The notes below the pieces were generated by a model. It did no database searches and was not told the origin of the DNA. It worked only from the letters and a program-made list of their open reading frames with translations. From positions 196,352 through 260,351 of the forward strand of contig NZ_JACHEU010000004.1 of NCBI RefSeq assembly GCF_014201615.1: 64,000 bases of DNA, in the 5' to 3' direction. The translations under genes and the position numbers were made by a program. Source of the stretch: Aquamicrobium lusatiense. Lineage in GTDB: Bacteria; Pseudomonadota; Alphaproteobacteria; Rhizobiales; Rhizobiaceae. Position 1 is the first letter of the stretch. Every line of letters begins with the position of its first letter. Below, one piece after another: positions 26,433 through 34,390 of this stretch.

Positions 26433-27452
26433 ATGGATGGCGGCAAGCCGACCAGAAAGACGACCATCTACGATCTGGCGACACTGGCCGGCACCTCGGC
26501 CAGTGCCGTCAGTGCGGTGCTCAACGGCACATGGAAGAAGCGCCGTATCAGCAGCCAGCTGGCCGAGAAGATCACCAGGCTGGCGCAGGAGCAGGGCTAT
26601 GCGGTCAACATGCAGGCAAGCCTGCTGCGCCGGGAGAAATCCCGGATCATCGGCATGATCGTGCCGAAATACGACAACCGCTATTTCGGCTCCATCGTCG
26701 AAACCTTCGAGGCGATGGCCCGCCAGCGCGATCTGTTTCCGATCATCACCTGCACGCGCCGCGATCCCGACCTGGAGATGGAGGCCGCGCGCACCATGCT
26801 CTCCTATCAGGTCGAATGGCTGATCTCGACCGGCGCCACCAATCCCGACCGTATCACCGATCTGTGTGGGCCGGCCGGCGTGCGCAGTCTCAATCTCGAT
26901 CTTCCCGGCTCACATGCCCCATCGGTCATCTCCGACAACTTCGCGGGTGCGCGGGAACTGACGCGCCGTGTTCTCGTCAATTGCCGTCAGAGGCTTGGAC
27001 AGGCACTGCCGCTGCTGTTCATTGGCGGGCGCGGGAACGACCACAACACCAGCGAGCGCATCCGTGGCTTTCGCGCGGCGCATGAGGAGGTTGGGATCGA
27101 GGTGGACGAAAACCACATTCTGGCCTGCGGCTATGCGCCGGAAAAGGCCGAAGGCGCGCTTGGCGCGCTGGCGCAGCGGGAAGGGGTTCTGCCACAGGGC
27201 ATGTTCGTCAACTCCACGATTTCCCTTGAGGGGGTGATGCGCTGGATACGCCGTTCCGGCCATTACGAGGGCCGTGCGCCGGTGATGGGTTGCTTCGACT
27301 GGGACCCCTTCGCGGCTCTGCTTGCCGACGACATCGAGATGGTGCGTCAGGACGTGCCGCAGATGCTGGCGGCCGTGTTCGACATTATAGAAAACGGCGC
27401 GCCGCAGAACGCGCGTATAGAGATACCGCCCGTTTTCGTCAGCCGCGGCTAG
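26433..27452 (+). CDS. LacI-family transcriptional regulator of the pentitol locus
   Basis: 339 residues from the ATG at 26433, with GAGGAGAG 7 nt upstream. The N-terminal LacI helix-turn-helix and hinge are clear (TTIYDLATLAGTSASAVSAVLNG, RISSQLAEKITRLAQEQGYAVN, then LLRREKSRIIGMIVP). The C-terminal periplasmic-binding-like domain (YFGSIVETFEAMARQRDL, TERIRGFRAAHEE-like GNDHNTSERIRGF) would bind the inducer. Divergent from the transport operon, it probably represses it through the double operator. Confidence 0.9.
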   Translation: MDGGKPTRKTTIYDLATLAGTSASAVSAVLNGTWKKRRISSQLAEKITRLAQEQGYAVNMQASLLRREKSRIIGMIVPKYDNRYFGSIVETFEAMARQRDLFPIITCTRRDPDLEMEAARTMLSYQVEWLISTGATNPDRITDLCGPAGVRSLNLDLPGSHAPSVISDNFAGARELTRRVLVNCRQRLGQALPLLFIGGRGNDHNTSERIRGFRAAHEEVGIEVDENHILACGYAPEKAEGALGALAQREGVLPQGMFVNSTISLEGVMRWIRRSGHYEGRAPVMGCFDWDPFAALLADDIEMVRQDVPQMLAAVFDIIENGAPQNARIEIPPVFVSRG

Positions 27453-27487
27453 AAAACATGGCTGCCGATGAGGGCCTGAACGCGAAA

Positions 27488-27520
27488 GGCCGCCGCGACT
27501 GTATCGCGGCGGCCTCTTTC
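27488..27520. terminator. Bidirectional terminator-like hairpin
   Basis: An 11-bp stem GGCCGCCGCGA / TCGCGGCGGCC with a CTGTA loop, flanked by GAAA on the left and TCTTTC on the right, lies between the convergent LacI gene and proX-like gene. It can terminate either direction, though the T-runs are broken. Confidence 0.7.
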
Positions 27521-27580
27521 AGGCATGGCGGCAGGCGAGCCTGCCGTCCGTTCTCGTGACCTGGCTTGACAGGGTCAGGC

Positions 27581-28447
27581 CTACTTGGCGCCGACCCACT
27601 CCTTCACCTTGTCCGGGTTCTCGGAGATGTATTTTTCGACCGCCTTTTCATAGGAGGTTTCCTGCGCATCGAACATGGCCGCTTCCAGTTCCGGAATCTC
27701 CACCTTCATGCGCGAGAGCAGTTCGGCCACCTTCGGGTTGTCATCCTTGAAACCCTTGCGGGCTAGGATGTCGATGTGCTCCGCCTTGCCGAGCGACTCC
27801 TTGGGGTCGTCGATGTAGCGCAGCTTGTACTTGCCGAACATCCAGTGCGGGCTCCATGCGGTGGCCACGAACCATTTCTCGGTGCGCATGGAGCGGTCGA
27901 CCGTGGTCAGCATTCCCGCTTCACTGGAAATCTGAAGCTTGTAGTCGAGCCCGTAATCGGTGATCGCCTTTTCGGAAAGACGGGTCAGGCCGGCGCCCGG
28001 ATCGATGCCCTGCACCTCGCCGCCGAGCTTTTCCTTCACCTCGGCCTTGCCCAGATCCTCGATCGAGGAAATCTCGCTCTCGGGGATGTAGTCGGGAACC
28101 ACCCAGCCAAGCTTGGCGCCGTCATAGATGGTGCCGAGCGTATCGACCTTGTCTTCGATCCGCTTGAAGTAGTCGGCATGGGTTTCCGGCAGCCACGCCA
28201 TCATCATGGCGTCGATGTCGCCGCGGCTCACGCCCTGATAAAGCGGCGCCACGTCGGTCTGAACCAGTTCGACCTTCTGGCCGAGTTCGTCCTCGATGAG
28301 CTTCGCGGCAAGCTTGGTCACGAATTCCGCGTCGGACCATGCGGCCCAGCCGATTTTCACCGGCTTGCCGTCCTGCGCGAGGGCGGCCGTTGCCATGCTG
28401 CCCGCCATCAGGGCAGCAAGGCCGATGCGCGTAAGTTTCCTGATCAT
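27581..28447 (-). CDS. proX: Glycine betaine/proline ABC transporter substrate-binding protein (ProX/OpuAC)
   Basis: 288 residues from the ATG at 28447 (AGAAGGAGAAG upstream). Signal peptide IRKLTRIGLAALMAGSMATAALA, cut before QDGKPV. The mature protein fits the OpuAC fold for quaternary amines: IGWAAWSDAEFVTKLAAKLIEDELG, YQGVSRGDIDAMMMAWLPETH and VATAWSPHWMFGKYKLRYIDD, where the aromatic residues would form the betaine cage. It is encoded last, after proV and proW, unlike many operons where order is the same but an SBP hairpin is found. Confidence 0.9.
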   Translation of the reverse strand: MIRKLTRIGLAALMAGSMATAALAQDGKPVKIGWAAWSDAEFVTKLAAKLIEDELGQKVELVQTDVAPLYQGVSRGDIDAMMMAWLPETHADYFKRIEDKVDTLGTIYDGAKLGWVVPDYIPESEISSIEDLGKAEVKEKLGGEVQGIDPGAGLTRLSEKAITDYGLDYKLQISSEAGMLTTVDRSMRTEKWFVATAWSPHWMFGKYKLRYIDDPKESLGKAEHIDILARKGFKDDNPKVAELLSRMKVEIPELEAAMFDAQETSYEKAVEKYISENPDKVKEWVGAK

Positions 28448-28472
28448 ATCTTCTCCTTCTTGTTTTCGGAGC

Positions 28473-29405
28473 TCAAGCGGCGGCTGACCGCTGCTTGTCA
28501 TCGGCAGCCGGAACCTTGGCCGGCGCTGACGCCTGCAAACGGTCCCCCGCCTTTCGGAAGGCAAGGAGGCTCAGGAAGCCCGAACCGCCCTTGCCGAAGC
28601 TCTGGGTGATCCTGTCGAGGACCACGGCCAGAATGACGACGGCCAGGCCGCCCTCGAAACCGGCGCCCACGTCAAGGCGCTGGATGCCGGTCAAAACATG
28701 ATTGCCGAGCCCGCCGGCGCCGATCATCGAGGCGATGACCACCATCGACAGCGACAGCATGATCGTCTGGTTGATGCCGGCCATGATGGAGGGCAGGGCA
28801 TTGGGCAGTTGCACCTTGAACAGAAGCTGAGAGGGGGTGCAGCCGAAAGCCTGCCCGGCCTCGACCAGCTCTTCCTGAACCTGCCGGATGCCCAGATTGG
28901 TCAGGCGCACCACCGGCGGCATGGCGAAGATCACCGTGGCGATTGTGCCGGGCACGGCGCCAAGGCCGAAGAACATGGCGGCCGGGATCAGATAGACAAA
29001 GGCCGGCATGGTCTGCATCAGGTCGAGCACGGGCCTGAACAGGCCGGCCACCCGGTCCGAGCGGGCCATGGCGATGCCGGCGGGAATGCCGACGACGACG
29101 GCGATCACGGTGGCGGAAAGCACCAGCGACAGCGTCTGCATGGTGCTTTGCCACAGGCCCATATGGTTGACCAGCGCCAGCGACACTATCGTGAAGAGCG
29201 CGAACTTCCAGCTCACCCTCCACAGCGAAAGCAGGGTCAGGATGGCGATGCCGACCAGCGGCGAGGTGCCGGTGAGCAGCGATTGCAGGCCGCCTGTGAC
29301 GAAGCCGATCGCCGCCGCGATGCCGTCGAGCGCCGGGGTGAAGTTGTCGAGTATGTAGTTGACGGTGACGTCGGCGCCGTGGCCGACGTTGAAATCGAAG
29401 TCCAT
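28473..29405 (-). CDS. proW: Glycine betaine/proline ABC transporter permease (ProW)
   Basis: 310 residues with about seven membrane helices and the OpuAB/ProW signatures (TMPAFVYLIPAAMFFGLGAVPGTIATVIFAMPPVVRLTNLGI, EELVEAGQAFGCTPSQLLFKVQLPNALPSIMAGINQTIMLSLSMVVIASMIGAGGLG). It lacks the long N-terminal extension of E. coli ProW. It sits 21 nt after proV and 25 nt before proX. Confidence 0.92.
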   Translation of the reverse strand: MDFDFNVGHGADVTVNYILDNFTPALDGIAAAIGFVTGGLQSLLTGTSPLVGIAILTLLSLWRVSWKFALFTIVSLALVNHMGLWQSTMQTLSLVLSATVIAVVVGIPAGIAMARSDRVAGLFRPVLDLMQTMPAFVYLIPAAMFFGLGAVPGTIATVIFAMPPVVRLTNLGIRQVQEELVEAGQAFGCTPSQLLFKVQLPNALPSIMAGINQTIMLSLSMVVIASMIGAGGLGNHVLTGIQRLDVGAGFEGGLAVVILAVVLDRITQSFGKGGSGFLSLLAFRKAGDRLQASAPAKVPAADDKQRSAAA

Positions 29406-29426
29406 GTAGTTTCCCTTCGGTTCGGC

Positions 29427-30665
29427 TCAGCCAGCGCGGTCGAGCGTTTCCAGAAGCGACGACTTGCTGAGGGAGCCGACATAGCGCCCCCGCTCATCGA
29501 CCACGGGTACCGGCCAGCGGCTCGCTGCAACGAGTCCCAGCACATTCGAAAGAGGCTCGCCCGCGGGAATGGGCGTCACATCCTGAAGAAAGGCGTTGCG
29601 ATACGGGTCCGCATCCTTCGCCCTGATCTTCTGGACCAGCACGTCCTGGCTGATCATGCCGTGATATTTCTTGTCGCGGCCGACGACGATGGCGACGTCA
29701 CGGTCGCTTTGCGACATCTGCTCAAGTGCCGCCGCAGCGGTGGCCCCGCGCCGATCCACGAGGGTCAGCTGGGTGCGGCGCGCCACGTCTCCGGCCTTGA
29801 ACACCTGCGAGACGTCCACATTGCGGAAGAAGGAGCGCACATAGTCGTTGGCCGGTTGGGAGACGATCTCGTCCGGCGTTCCCACCTGCACCACCTTGCC
29901 GTGCTGCATGATGCAGATGCGGTCGCCGATGCGCATGGCCTCGTCAAGGTCGTGGCTGACGAAGATGACGGTGCGGCTGTGCTCGGCCTGCAGGCGCATC
30001 AGTTCATCCTGCATTTCGGTGCGGATCAGCGGATCAAGTGCGGAGAAGGCTTCGTCCATCAGAAGGATGGTCGGCTCGCTGGCGAGCGCCCGGGCAAGCC
30101 CCACGCGCTGTTTCATGCCGCCGGAAAGCTGGTCCGGCCGGCTCATGGCGTAATCCCTGAGGCCGACGGCCTCAAGCGCTGCCATCGCCTTTTGCGTACG
30201 CTCAGCTTCGCCGACGCCGGACACTTCGAGCCCGAACGCGGCGTTGTTCAGCACATTGCGGTTTGGCAGCAGGGCGAAGGACTGGAACACCATGCTCATG
30301 TCGCGGCGGCGAAGCTCGATGAGGTCGCGTGTCGACAGCCTGGTTATGTCTTCGCCATTGACCTCGATGACGCCCGAGGTGGGCTCGATGAGGCGGTTGA
30401 GAAGGCGAAGCAGCGTCGACTTGCCGGAACCTGAAAGGCCCATGATGACGAAGATCTCGCCATCCATGATGTCGAAGCTGACATCGTCGACACCGATCGT
30501 ACAGCCGGTGGTTGCGTGGATTTCGGTTTTGCTTTTGCCAGCCCTCGTCATATCGAGAGCGCTTTTGACGTTGCTTCCGAAGATTTTATAAACATTCTTC
30601 AATCGAAGTTTTACTTCGGAATGTCCATTCGATCCGTTTTTTTCGGTCGTTGAAGTCATAATCAA
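29427..30665 (-). CDS. proV: Glycine betaine/proline ABC transporter ATP-binding protein with CBS domains (ProV)
   Basis: 412 residues. The ATPase part has Walker A GLSGSGKST (about residues 78-86), signature LSGGMKQRVGL, Walker B ILLMDEAFSALD and H-loop VSHDLDEA. The C-terminal ~120 residues contain paired CBS domains (RRGATAAAALEQMSQSDRDVAIVVGRDKKYHGMIS and later WPVPVVDERGRYVGSLS), which sense ionic strength in OpuA-type osmoregulated transporters. First gene of the proVWX-type operon. Confidence 0.93.
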   Translation of the reverse strand: MIMTSTTEKNGSNGHSEVKLRLKNVYKIFGSNVKSALDMTRAGKSKTEIHATTGCTIGVDDVSFDIMDGEIFVIMGLSGSGKSTLLRLLNRLIEPTSGVIEVNGEDITRLSTRDLIELRRRDMSMVFQSFALLPNRNVLNNAAFGLEVSGVGEAERTQKAMAALEAVGLRDYAMSRPDQLSGGMKQRVGLARALASEPTILLMDEAFSALDPLIRTEMQDELMRLQAEHSRTVIFVSHDLDEAMRIGDRICIMQHGKVVQVGTPDEIVSQPANDYVRSFFRNVDVSQVFKAGDVARRTQLTLVDRRGATAAAALEQMSQSDRDVAIVVGRDKKYHGMISQDVLVQKIRAKDADPYRNAFLQDVTPIPAGEPLSNVLGLVAASRWPVPVVDERGRYVGSLSKSSLLETLDRAG

Positions 30666-31337
30666 TAGAGCACCCGCTTGGCTTGGCGAGTAAAATCTCC
30701 TCTGTTATAAGAAAAGCCAAGAATAACATCCGGCCGCGAAAAAATAAGCGATTGCGCTAGGTCAATGCTTTCCCGGCGCGATCGCTTGTTGCAATTTTTA
30801 TATCGTACTGAAAAACCGATGTCCACCCGCAAAGGCACAAATGCGGGCGGGCGTCTTTTCCGGCAGGTTGCGCCGGACGCTTTCCGGGAGCCTTGCCGCA
30901 GGGGCCATCGCCAGCGTTCGCCTGCCTTTGCAAGGTCTGCGGCGTGCGTACTGACGACATGCGGAAAAGAAACCGCAGCGCGGCTGTTCGCTGCAAATCC
31001 CGGGTAAGATTCCGGCTCCTCCCGATCACGGAAAGCCGTTCCGGCCGAAGCAGGCGCTCCCCTGCATGGCATCGTGTCCATCCGCGTCCTCCCCGCAGAT
31101 CATCACCATCCGGCAACTGCCGGCGACTTGCGCGCCGTACAGGAAACCGGTGCGCCTCAGGGCGCCAACAGGCAGGATCATGCGCCGGGGTCGGGGCGTT
31201 CGCCGGTGCAACCGCGACAACGGCGTGTCGAAGACCGACATCGAACCGGCGCGGACAGGGTTCCGCGACAATTGGCAGGTCGCGGCGCAGGGCTCTTGTC
31301 AGGCCCCGCGTGCCGAAGACCGGGCGCGGGTCAAAAC
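30666..31337. other. Long intergenic region upstream of proV
   Basis: 672 nt between the proV start and the GGDEF gene stop. The 100 nt nearest proV are AT-rich and probably hold its promoter; on the - strand a TATAAC is seen around 30703-30708 but no good -35 at the right distance, and a TTGACC around 30760 lacks a -10. The remaining ~550 nt are GC-rich without a frame that has recognisable protein similarity or a ribosome-binding site. No RNA family was recognised. Confidence 0.5.
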
Positions 31338-32792
31338 TCAGATGTCGTCGGGGTTGGCGGCGGAGTAATGGGCGCGCTTGTCTTCGTACATGAGAAGGTC
31401 CGCCCGTCTGGCGACGGCTTCCAGCTTCTCGCCCGGCAGGCTCGTGGCTGCTCCGAGGGAAAGCTTCAGTTCCATCTGCGAATAATACTGGTTGTTGATG
31501 CCGATGAGCCGCCTGATGTTATCGACCATGGCCTCGGCGCCGCGTTCGTCGATATAGGGCAGAACGACAGCGAACTCGTCGCCGCCAATGCGGGCGGCAT
31601 GGCCTGGCTGTGTCACCGCTTCGTTGAGCACTTCGCCAACGCGGCGCAGCAACCCGTCACCTGCGGCATGGCCCCATTGATCGTTTGCGGTCTTGAGGCC
31701 GTTGAGATCGAGAATGATGATCGAAACCGGCGCCTCGCCCTTGCGCTCCAGCCGGTTGAGCTCATCGACGTAATAGGCGCGATTGTGCAACTTGGTGAGC
31801 ACGTCGTGCTTGCCGAGATATTCCAGATAGGCTTCGGCCTTCTTGCGGGCGGTGATGTCGGTCAGCGCCACCTGCACAAGCGACCAGTCGTCTTCGCGTC
31901 CCGGCAAAACCGAGAATTGCATGAGAACATGGCGCTCGGACCCGTCGAGCGCATAGTTCACCACTTCGCGCCTCTGGAAGAGGATGCCGTTCCACAGGTC
32001 GATAAGCTGCTCGCGGAAGTGCGATGCCATTTCATATCGGAAGATTTGCGGCAGGCTCTGCAACAGCGTCTTCTTGTCGTCCGCGAGAAATAGGGCCAGC
32101 GTCTCGTTGTTGATGTCCAGCACCCGGATCTCGCTGAGGCACTGGTGCACGAATTCGGGGTGCACGTCGGTGAACACGCGAAAATCGACGATGCCGCGCT
32201 GGCGCACATCATCCATCAACTGCTTGATGCGGCTGAAATCCTCGACCCACAGCGAAATGGGCGAGTGCTCGAAAAGCCCCTGTGCATATTGCTTGTGGCG
32301 ATCCTGTTCGCGCAGCGCATCCTCGCGCGCGGTGACATCCTCGATGGCCAGCAGAACCCGATCCCAGCTTTCCTCGTGGCCGGGAAGTATGCGGCCCTTG
32401 AGCTGGATATCGATGCGCCGGCCGCCCAGCGAATAGTTCACCGTGTTGCTGCTGAAATGGTCCGAGCCGTTCCAGAGCTGGACCATTTCCCCGATGTGCG
32501 GCTCCAGCATGTCGGCATTGAAAATCCGATGCAGGTTCGCCACCAGATGATCGACGTCATCGGCCTCGAACAGCGAGAGCGTCTTGCGATTGACCTTGAG
32601 CACGCGGATCTGACTGGTGCACAGATCGAGGCGGCTGGTGTCTTCTCTCAGAAAGGCGCCCAGATCCGAAACGCCCTCGGCACGCCAGATGTCGAACTGC
32701 CTGCGCAGACCGCTGTAGTCTTCCAGCCACAGGGAGATTGGCGCCAGCTCGAATATGTTGGCGCTGTCGATCAGTGCGGCGTCGATGCTCAT
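31338..32792 (-). CDS. Diguanylate cyclase with two PAS domains (GGDEF)
   Basis: 484 residues from the ATG at 32792. Two similar PAS-type domains lie in tandem: LAPISLWLEDYSGLRRQFD... and HSPISLWVEDFSRIKQLMD..., each followed by an IRVL-(K/D)-xN-xxTL segment and a VNY-(S/A)-L-(G/D)-G loop; this is an internal duplication. The C-terminal ~165 residues are a GGDEF domain with an intact RIGGDEFAVVLPY, so cyclic di-GMP synthesis is expected. The inhibitory I-site RxxD five residues before GGDEF is absent (TQPG there). No membrane segment is visible, so the sensor is cytoplasmic. Confidence 0.92.
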   Translation of the reverse strand: MSIDAALIDSANIFELAPISLWLEDYSGLRRQFDIWRAEGVSDLGAFLREDTSRLDLCTSQIRVLKVNRKTLSLFEADDVDHLVANLHRIFNADMLEPHIGEMVQLWNGSDHFSSNTVNYSLGGRRIDIQLKGRILPGHEESWDRVLLAIEDVTAREDALREQDRHKQYAQGLFEHSPISLWVEDFSRIKQLMDDVRQRGIVDFRVFTDVHPEFVHQCLSEIRVLDINNETLALFLADDKKTLLQSLPQIFRYEMASHFREQLIDLWNGILFQRREVVNYALDGSERHVLMQFSVLPGREDDWSLVQVALTDITARKKAEAYLEYLGKHDVLTKLHNRAYYVDELNRLERKGEAPVSIIILDLNGLKTANDQWGHAAGDGLLRRVGEVLNEAVTQPGHAARIGGDEFAVVLPYIDERGAEAMVDNIRRLIGINNQYYSQMELKLSLGAATSLPGEKLEAVARRADLLMYEDKRAHYSAANPDDI

Positions 32793-33212
32793 TGTCTTCC
32801 CGTTCTCTTCCGCTGCGCGGGCCACGCATGCCAGGTCGAACCCGTACAGCCTGTGACCTGTACGACATTTTGCTAAACATTGGTTATCGCCTGAAGCCTT
32901 TTGTTGCGTCCAACAGGTCAGAAGTGGACGCGGGGAGCAAGGCAACCGGACAACGAAAAGGCATGTATCGCAAGCAGAATAAAGGGCAAGGGCTAGACAG
33001 CCAGCTTTGCCCGCCGGGAAACCGGAATGCCCCACCGGGGAAGAAGGGGAGAGCGGGCGATTGCAACATTCGGGCCGATGCCCGCAGAACAGGTCAGGGC
33101 CTGTTCAGGCAAGGCAAAATGAAAAACGGCAGGGATACGGAATTCCGCGTCCCTGCCGCCTGCAAAGCCTGGCACCATGGAATATACGGGCGCCGGCAGA
33201 AAATCCCTCCGG
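32793..33212. other. Intergenic region upstream of the GGDEF gene
   Basis: 420 nt between the GGDEF start and the formyltransferase stop. It contains the - strand terminator at 33122-33158 (separate entry). The rest should include the GGDEF promoter, but no convincing -35/-10 pair or gene was found. Confidence 0.5.
33122..33158 (-). terminator. Rho-independent terminator of the aldehyde dehydrogenase-formyltransferase genes
   Basis: CGGCAGGGA / TCCCTGCCG arms enclose a CGGAATTCCG palindrome with one 2-nt internal mismatch, giving a long hairpin. On the - strand it is followed by TTTTTC. It lies 55 nt after the formyltransferase stop. Confidence 0.82.
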
Positions 33213-34181
33213 CTACTGGCCTGACGCCGCCGCGAGATCGGGAGCTGCATGCGACTCCAGCTTATCGCCGGTCGAAAGACCCAGCGATTTCGCGAATGCC
33301 GCTGCCGACATCTTCTTTCCCGCTTCCGTGCGCACCTTGGCGATCTCCACCGTGCCGCCTTGCACGGATATGGTGATCGTTTCCTCCGCAATCCCCACGA
33401 TCTCGCCCGGCTTGCCCTGAACGTCGCCAAAGCGGCGCACCTGATGCTTTCTGGCCTCGAACAGCCGCACCTTCTCACCAAGCACGGTCGTCCATGCGCC
33501 GGGTGCCGGGTCACAACCACGGATGAGGTTGTGAATCATGTCGATGTGCGCGCTCCAGCTGATCCTCGCCTCCGCATCGCGACACCAGCCTTCATAGGAA
33601 GCCGCGTCCTCGTCCTGCACGGTTTCGGTGTGACGTCCTTCGACCACGAGGTCGGCGGCCTCCAGCATCGCTTCGACGCCGAGCGGAAACAGGCCGTCGA
33701 AATAGACGGTGCCGAGCGTGTCCTCCGGCCCGATGGCAACGCGCTTCTGGAGGATGACCGGGCCTTCATCCAGCCCGTCAGTCGGGCGGAAGATGGTGAG
33801 GCCTGTCTCCGTGTCACCCTTGATGATCGGCCAGTTGATGGAACTTGGACCGCGATATTTCGGCAGCAGCGAGGGATGGTACTGGATGGTGCCATGCCTT
33901 GGAATGTTGACGAAGGACTGCGGCGCGAACTGCAGCACATAGGCCATGACGGCAAGATCGACGTCGAGCGCGCGTAAAGCGCCTTCGGCCGTCGGGCTTT
34001 TCAGGTTGGGAAGCTGGAATACGCGCAGCCCAAGTTCCTCCGCGGCCAGCCGCAACGGATCGGGACGCGCGCCCGGCTTTTCGGGGGCACAGAAAACGCC
34101 GGCGACTTCGTCGCCCCGGGCCAGAAAGGCTTCCAGTACACTCTTACCGAAGGCCTGCTGGCCAATAATTGCAATGCGCAT
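33213..34181 (-). CDS. Formyltransferase/10-formyl-H4F hydrolase-like protein (ALDH1L1 N-terminal domain homologue)
   Basis: 322 residues from the ATG at 34181 (GAGGAGG upstream). From the start (MRIAIIGQQAFGKSVLEAFL) it follows the N-terminal hydrolase domain of 10-formyltetrahydrofolate dehydrogenase more closely than methionyl-tRNA formyltransferase: PRHGTIQYHPSLLPKYRG, SSINWPIIKGDTETGLTIF, YEGWCRDAEARISW and IHNLIRGCDPAPGAWT. The catalytic His (QYHPSLLP) and Asp (DGLDEGPV) are present; the Asn of formyltransferases is Gln here (Ile in mammalian ALDH1L1). It would take the formyl group from 10-formyl-H4F. An aldehyde dehydrogenase gene lies upstream on the same strand, giving both catalytic parts of ALDH1L1 as separate proteins. 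A C-terminal OB-fold-like region is present; no carrier domain follows. Confidence 0.85.
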   Translation of the reverse strand: MRIAIIGQQAFGKSVLEAFLARGDEVAGVFCAPEKPGARPDPLRLAAEELGLRVFQLPNLKSPTAEGALRALDVDLAVMAYVLQFAPQSFVNIPRHGTIQYHPSLLPKYRGPSSINWPIIKGDTETGLTIFRPTDGLDEGPVILQKRVAIGPEDTLGTVYFDGLFPLGVEAMLEAADLVVEGRHTETVQDEDAASYEGWCRDAEARISWSAHIDMIHNLIRGCDPAPGAWTTVLGEKVRLFEARKHQVRRFGDVQGKPGEIVGIAEETITISVQGGTVEIAKVRTEAGKKMSAAAFAKSLGLSTGDKLESHAAPDLAAASGQ

Positions 34182-34290
34182 GCTTTTTCCTCCTCGGTTC
34201 TCAGGCAAAGACCGGCCGTGCTTCGCCGAAGGCTGCGCGCAGGAGGCGGCAGACCCGGCCGGCAATGACGGCGGATGGATCGGTGGGGGG

Positions 34291-34370
34291 CAGAGCATTT
34301 CTGCTGTTCCCGAAGCGCGGAAATGCTCTGACCGTCTGGTTTCATGCGGCTCTGAACCCAAAGCCGCATG
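34291..34370. repeat. Intergenic palindromic element (two adjacent inverted repeats)
   Basis: CAGAGCATTTC (34291-34301) and GAAATGCTCTG (34320-34330) are perfect inverted copies with an 18-nt spacer. Directly after, CATGCGGCT (34343-34351) and AGCCGCATG (34362-34370) form a second inverted repeat. GAGCATTTC-type palindromes are, as I recall, frequent in rhizobial intergenic DNA. It lies in the 209-nt gap between the aldehyde dehydrogenase and formyltransferase genes and could form RNA hairpins that tune the second gene. Confidence 0.65.
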
Positions 34371-34390
34371 GAGTGCTTGATGCGACTTCT

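Noticed and set aside
31026..31271. An 81-codon - strand frame in the long intergenic gap
   Set aside because: No ribosome-binding site, no similarity I can recognise and poor codon pattern; treated as non-coding.
30900..31300. Possible cobalamin or other riboswitch in the GC-rich gap upstream of proV
   Set aside because: Compared by eye with the B12 box and conserved core; required conserved strings are not present in order on either strand.
31074..32093. A 339-codon open frame on the + strand opposite the GGDEF gene
   Set aside because: It mirrors the GGDEF gene on the other strand, has no ribosome-binding site and no recognisable domain; high GC produces such antisense frames.
33213..34181. 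Methionyl-tRNA formyltransferase (fmt)
   Set aside because: The usual partner def is absent, the catalytic Asn is replaced by Gln, and the sequence pattern matches the ALDH1L1 hydrolase domain better.
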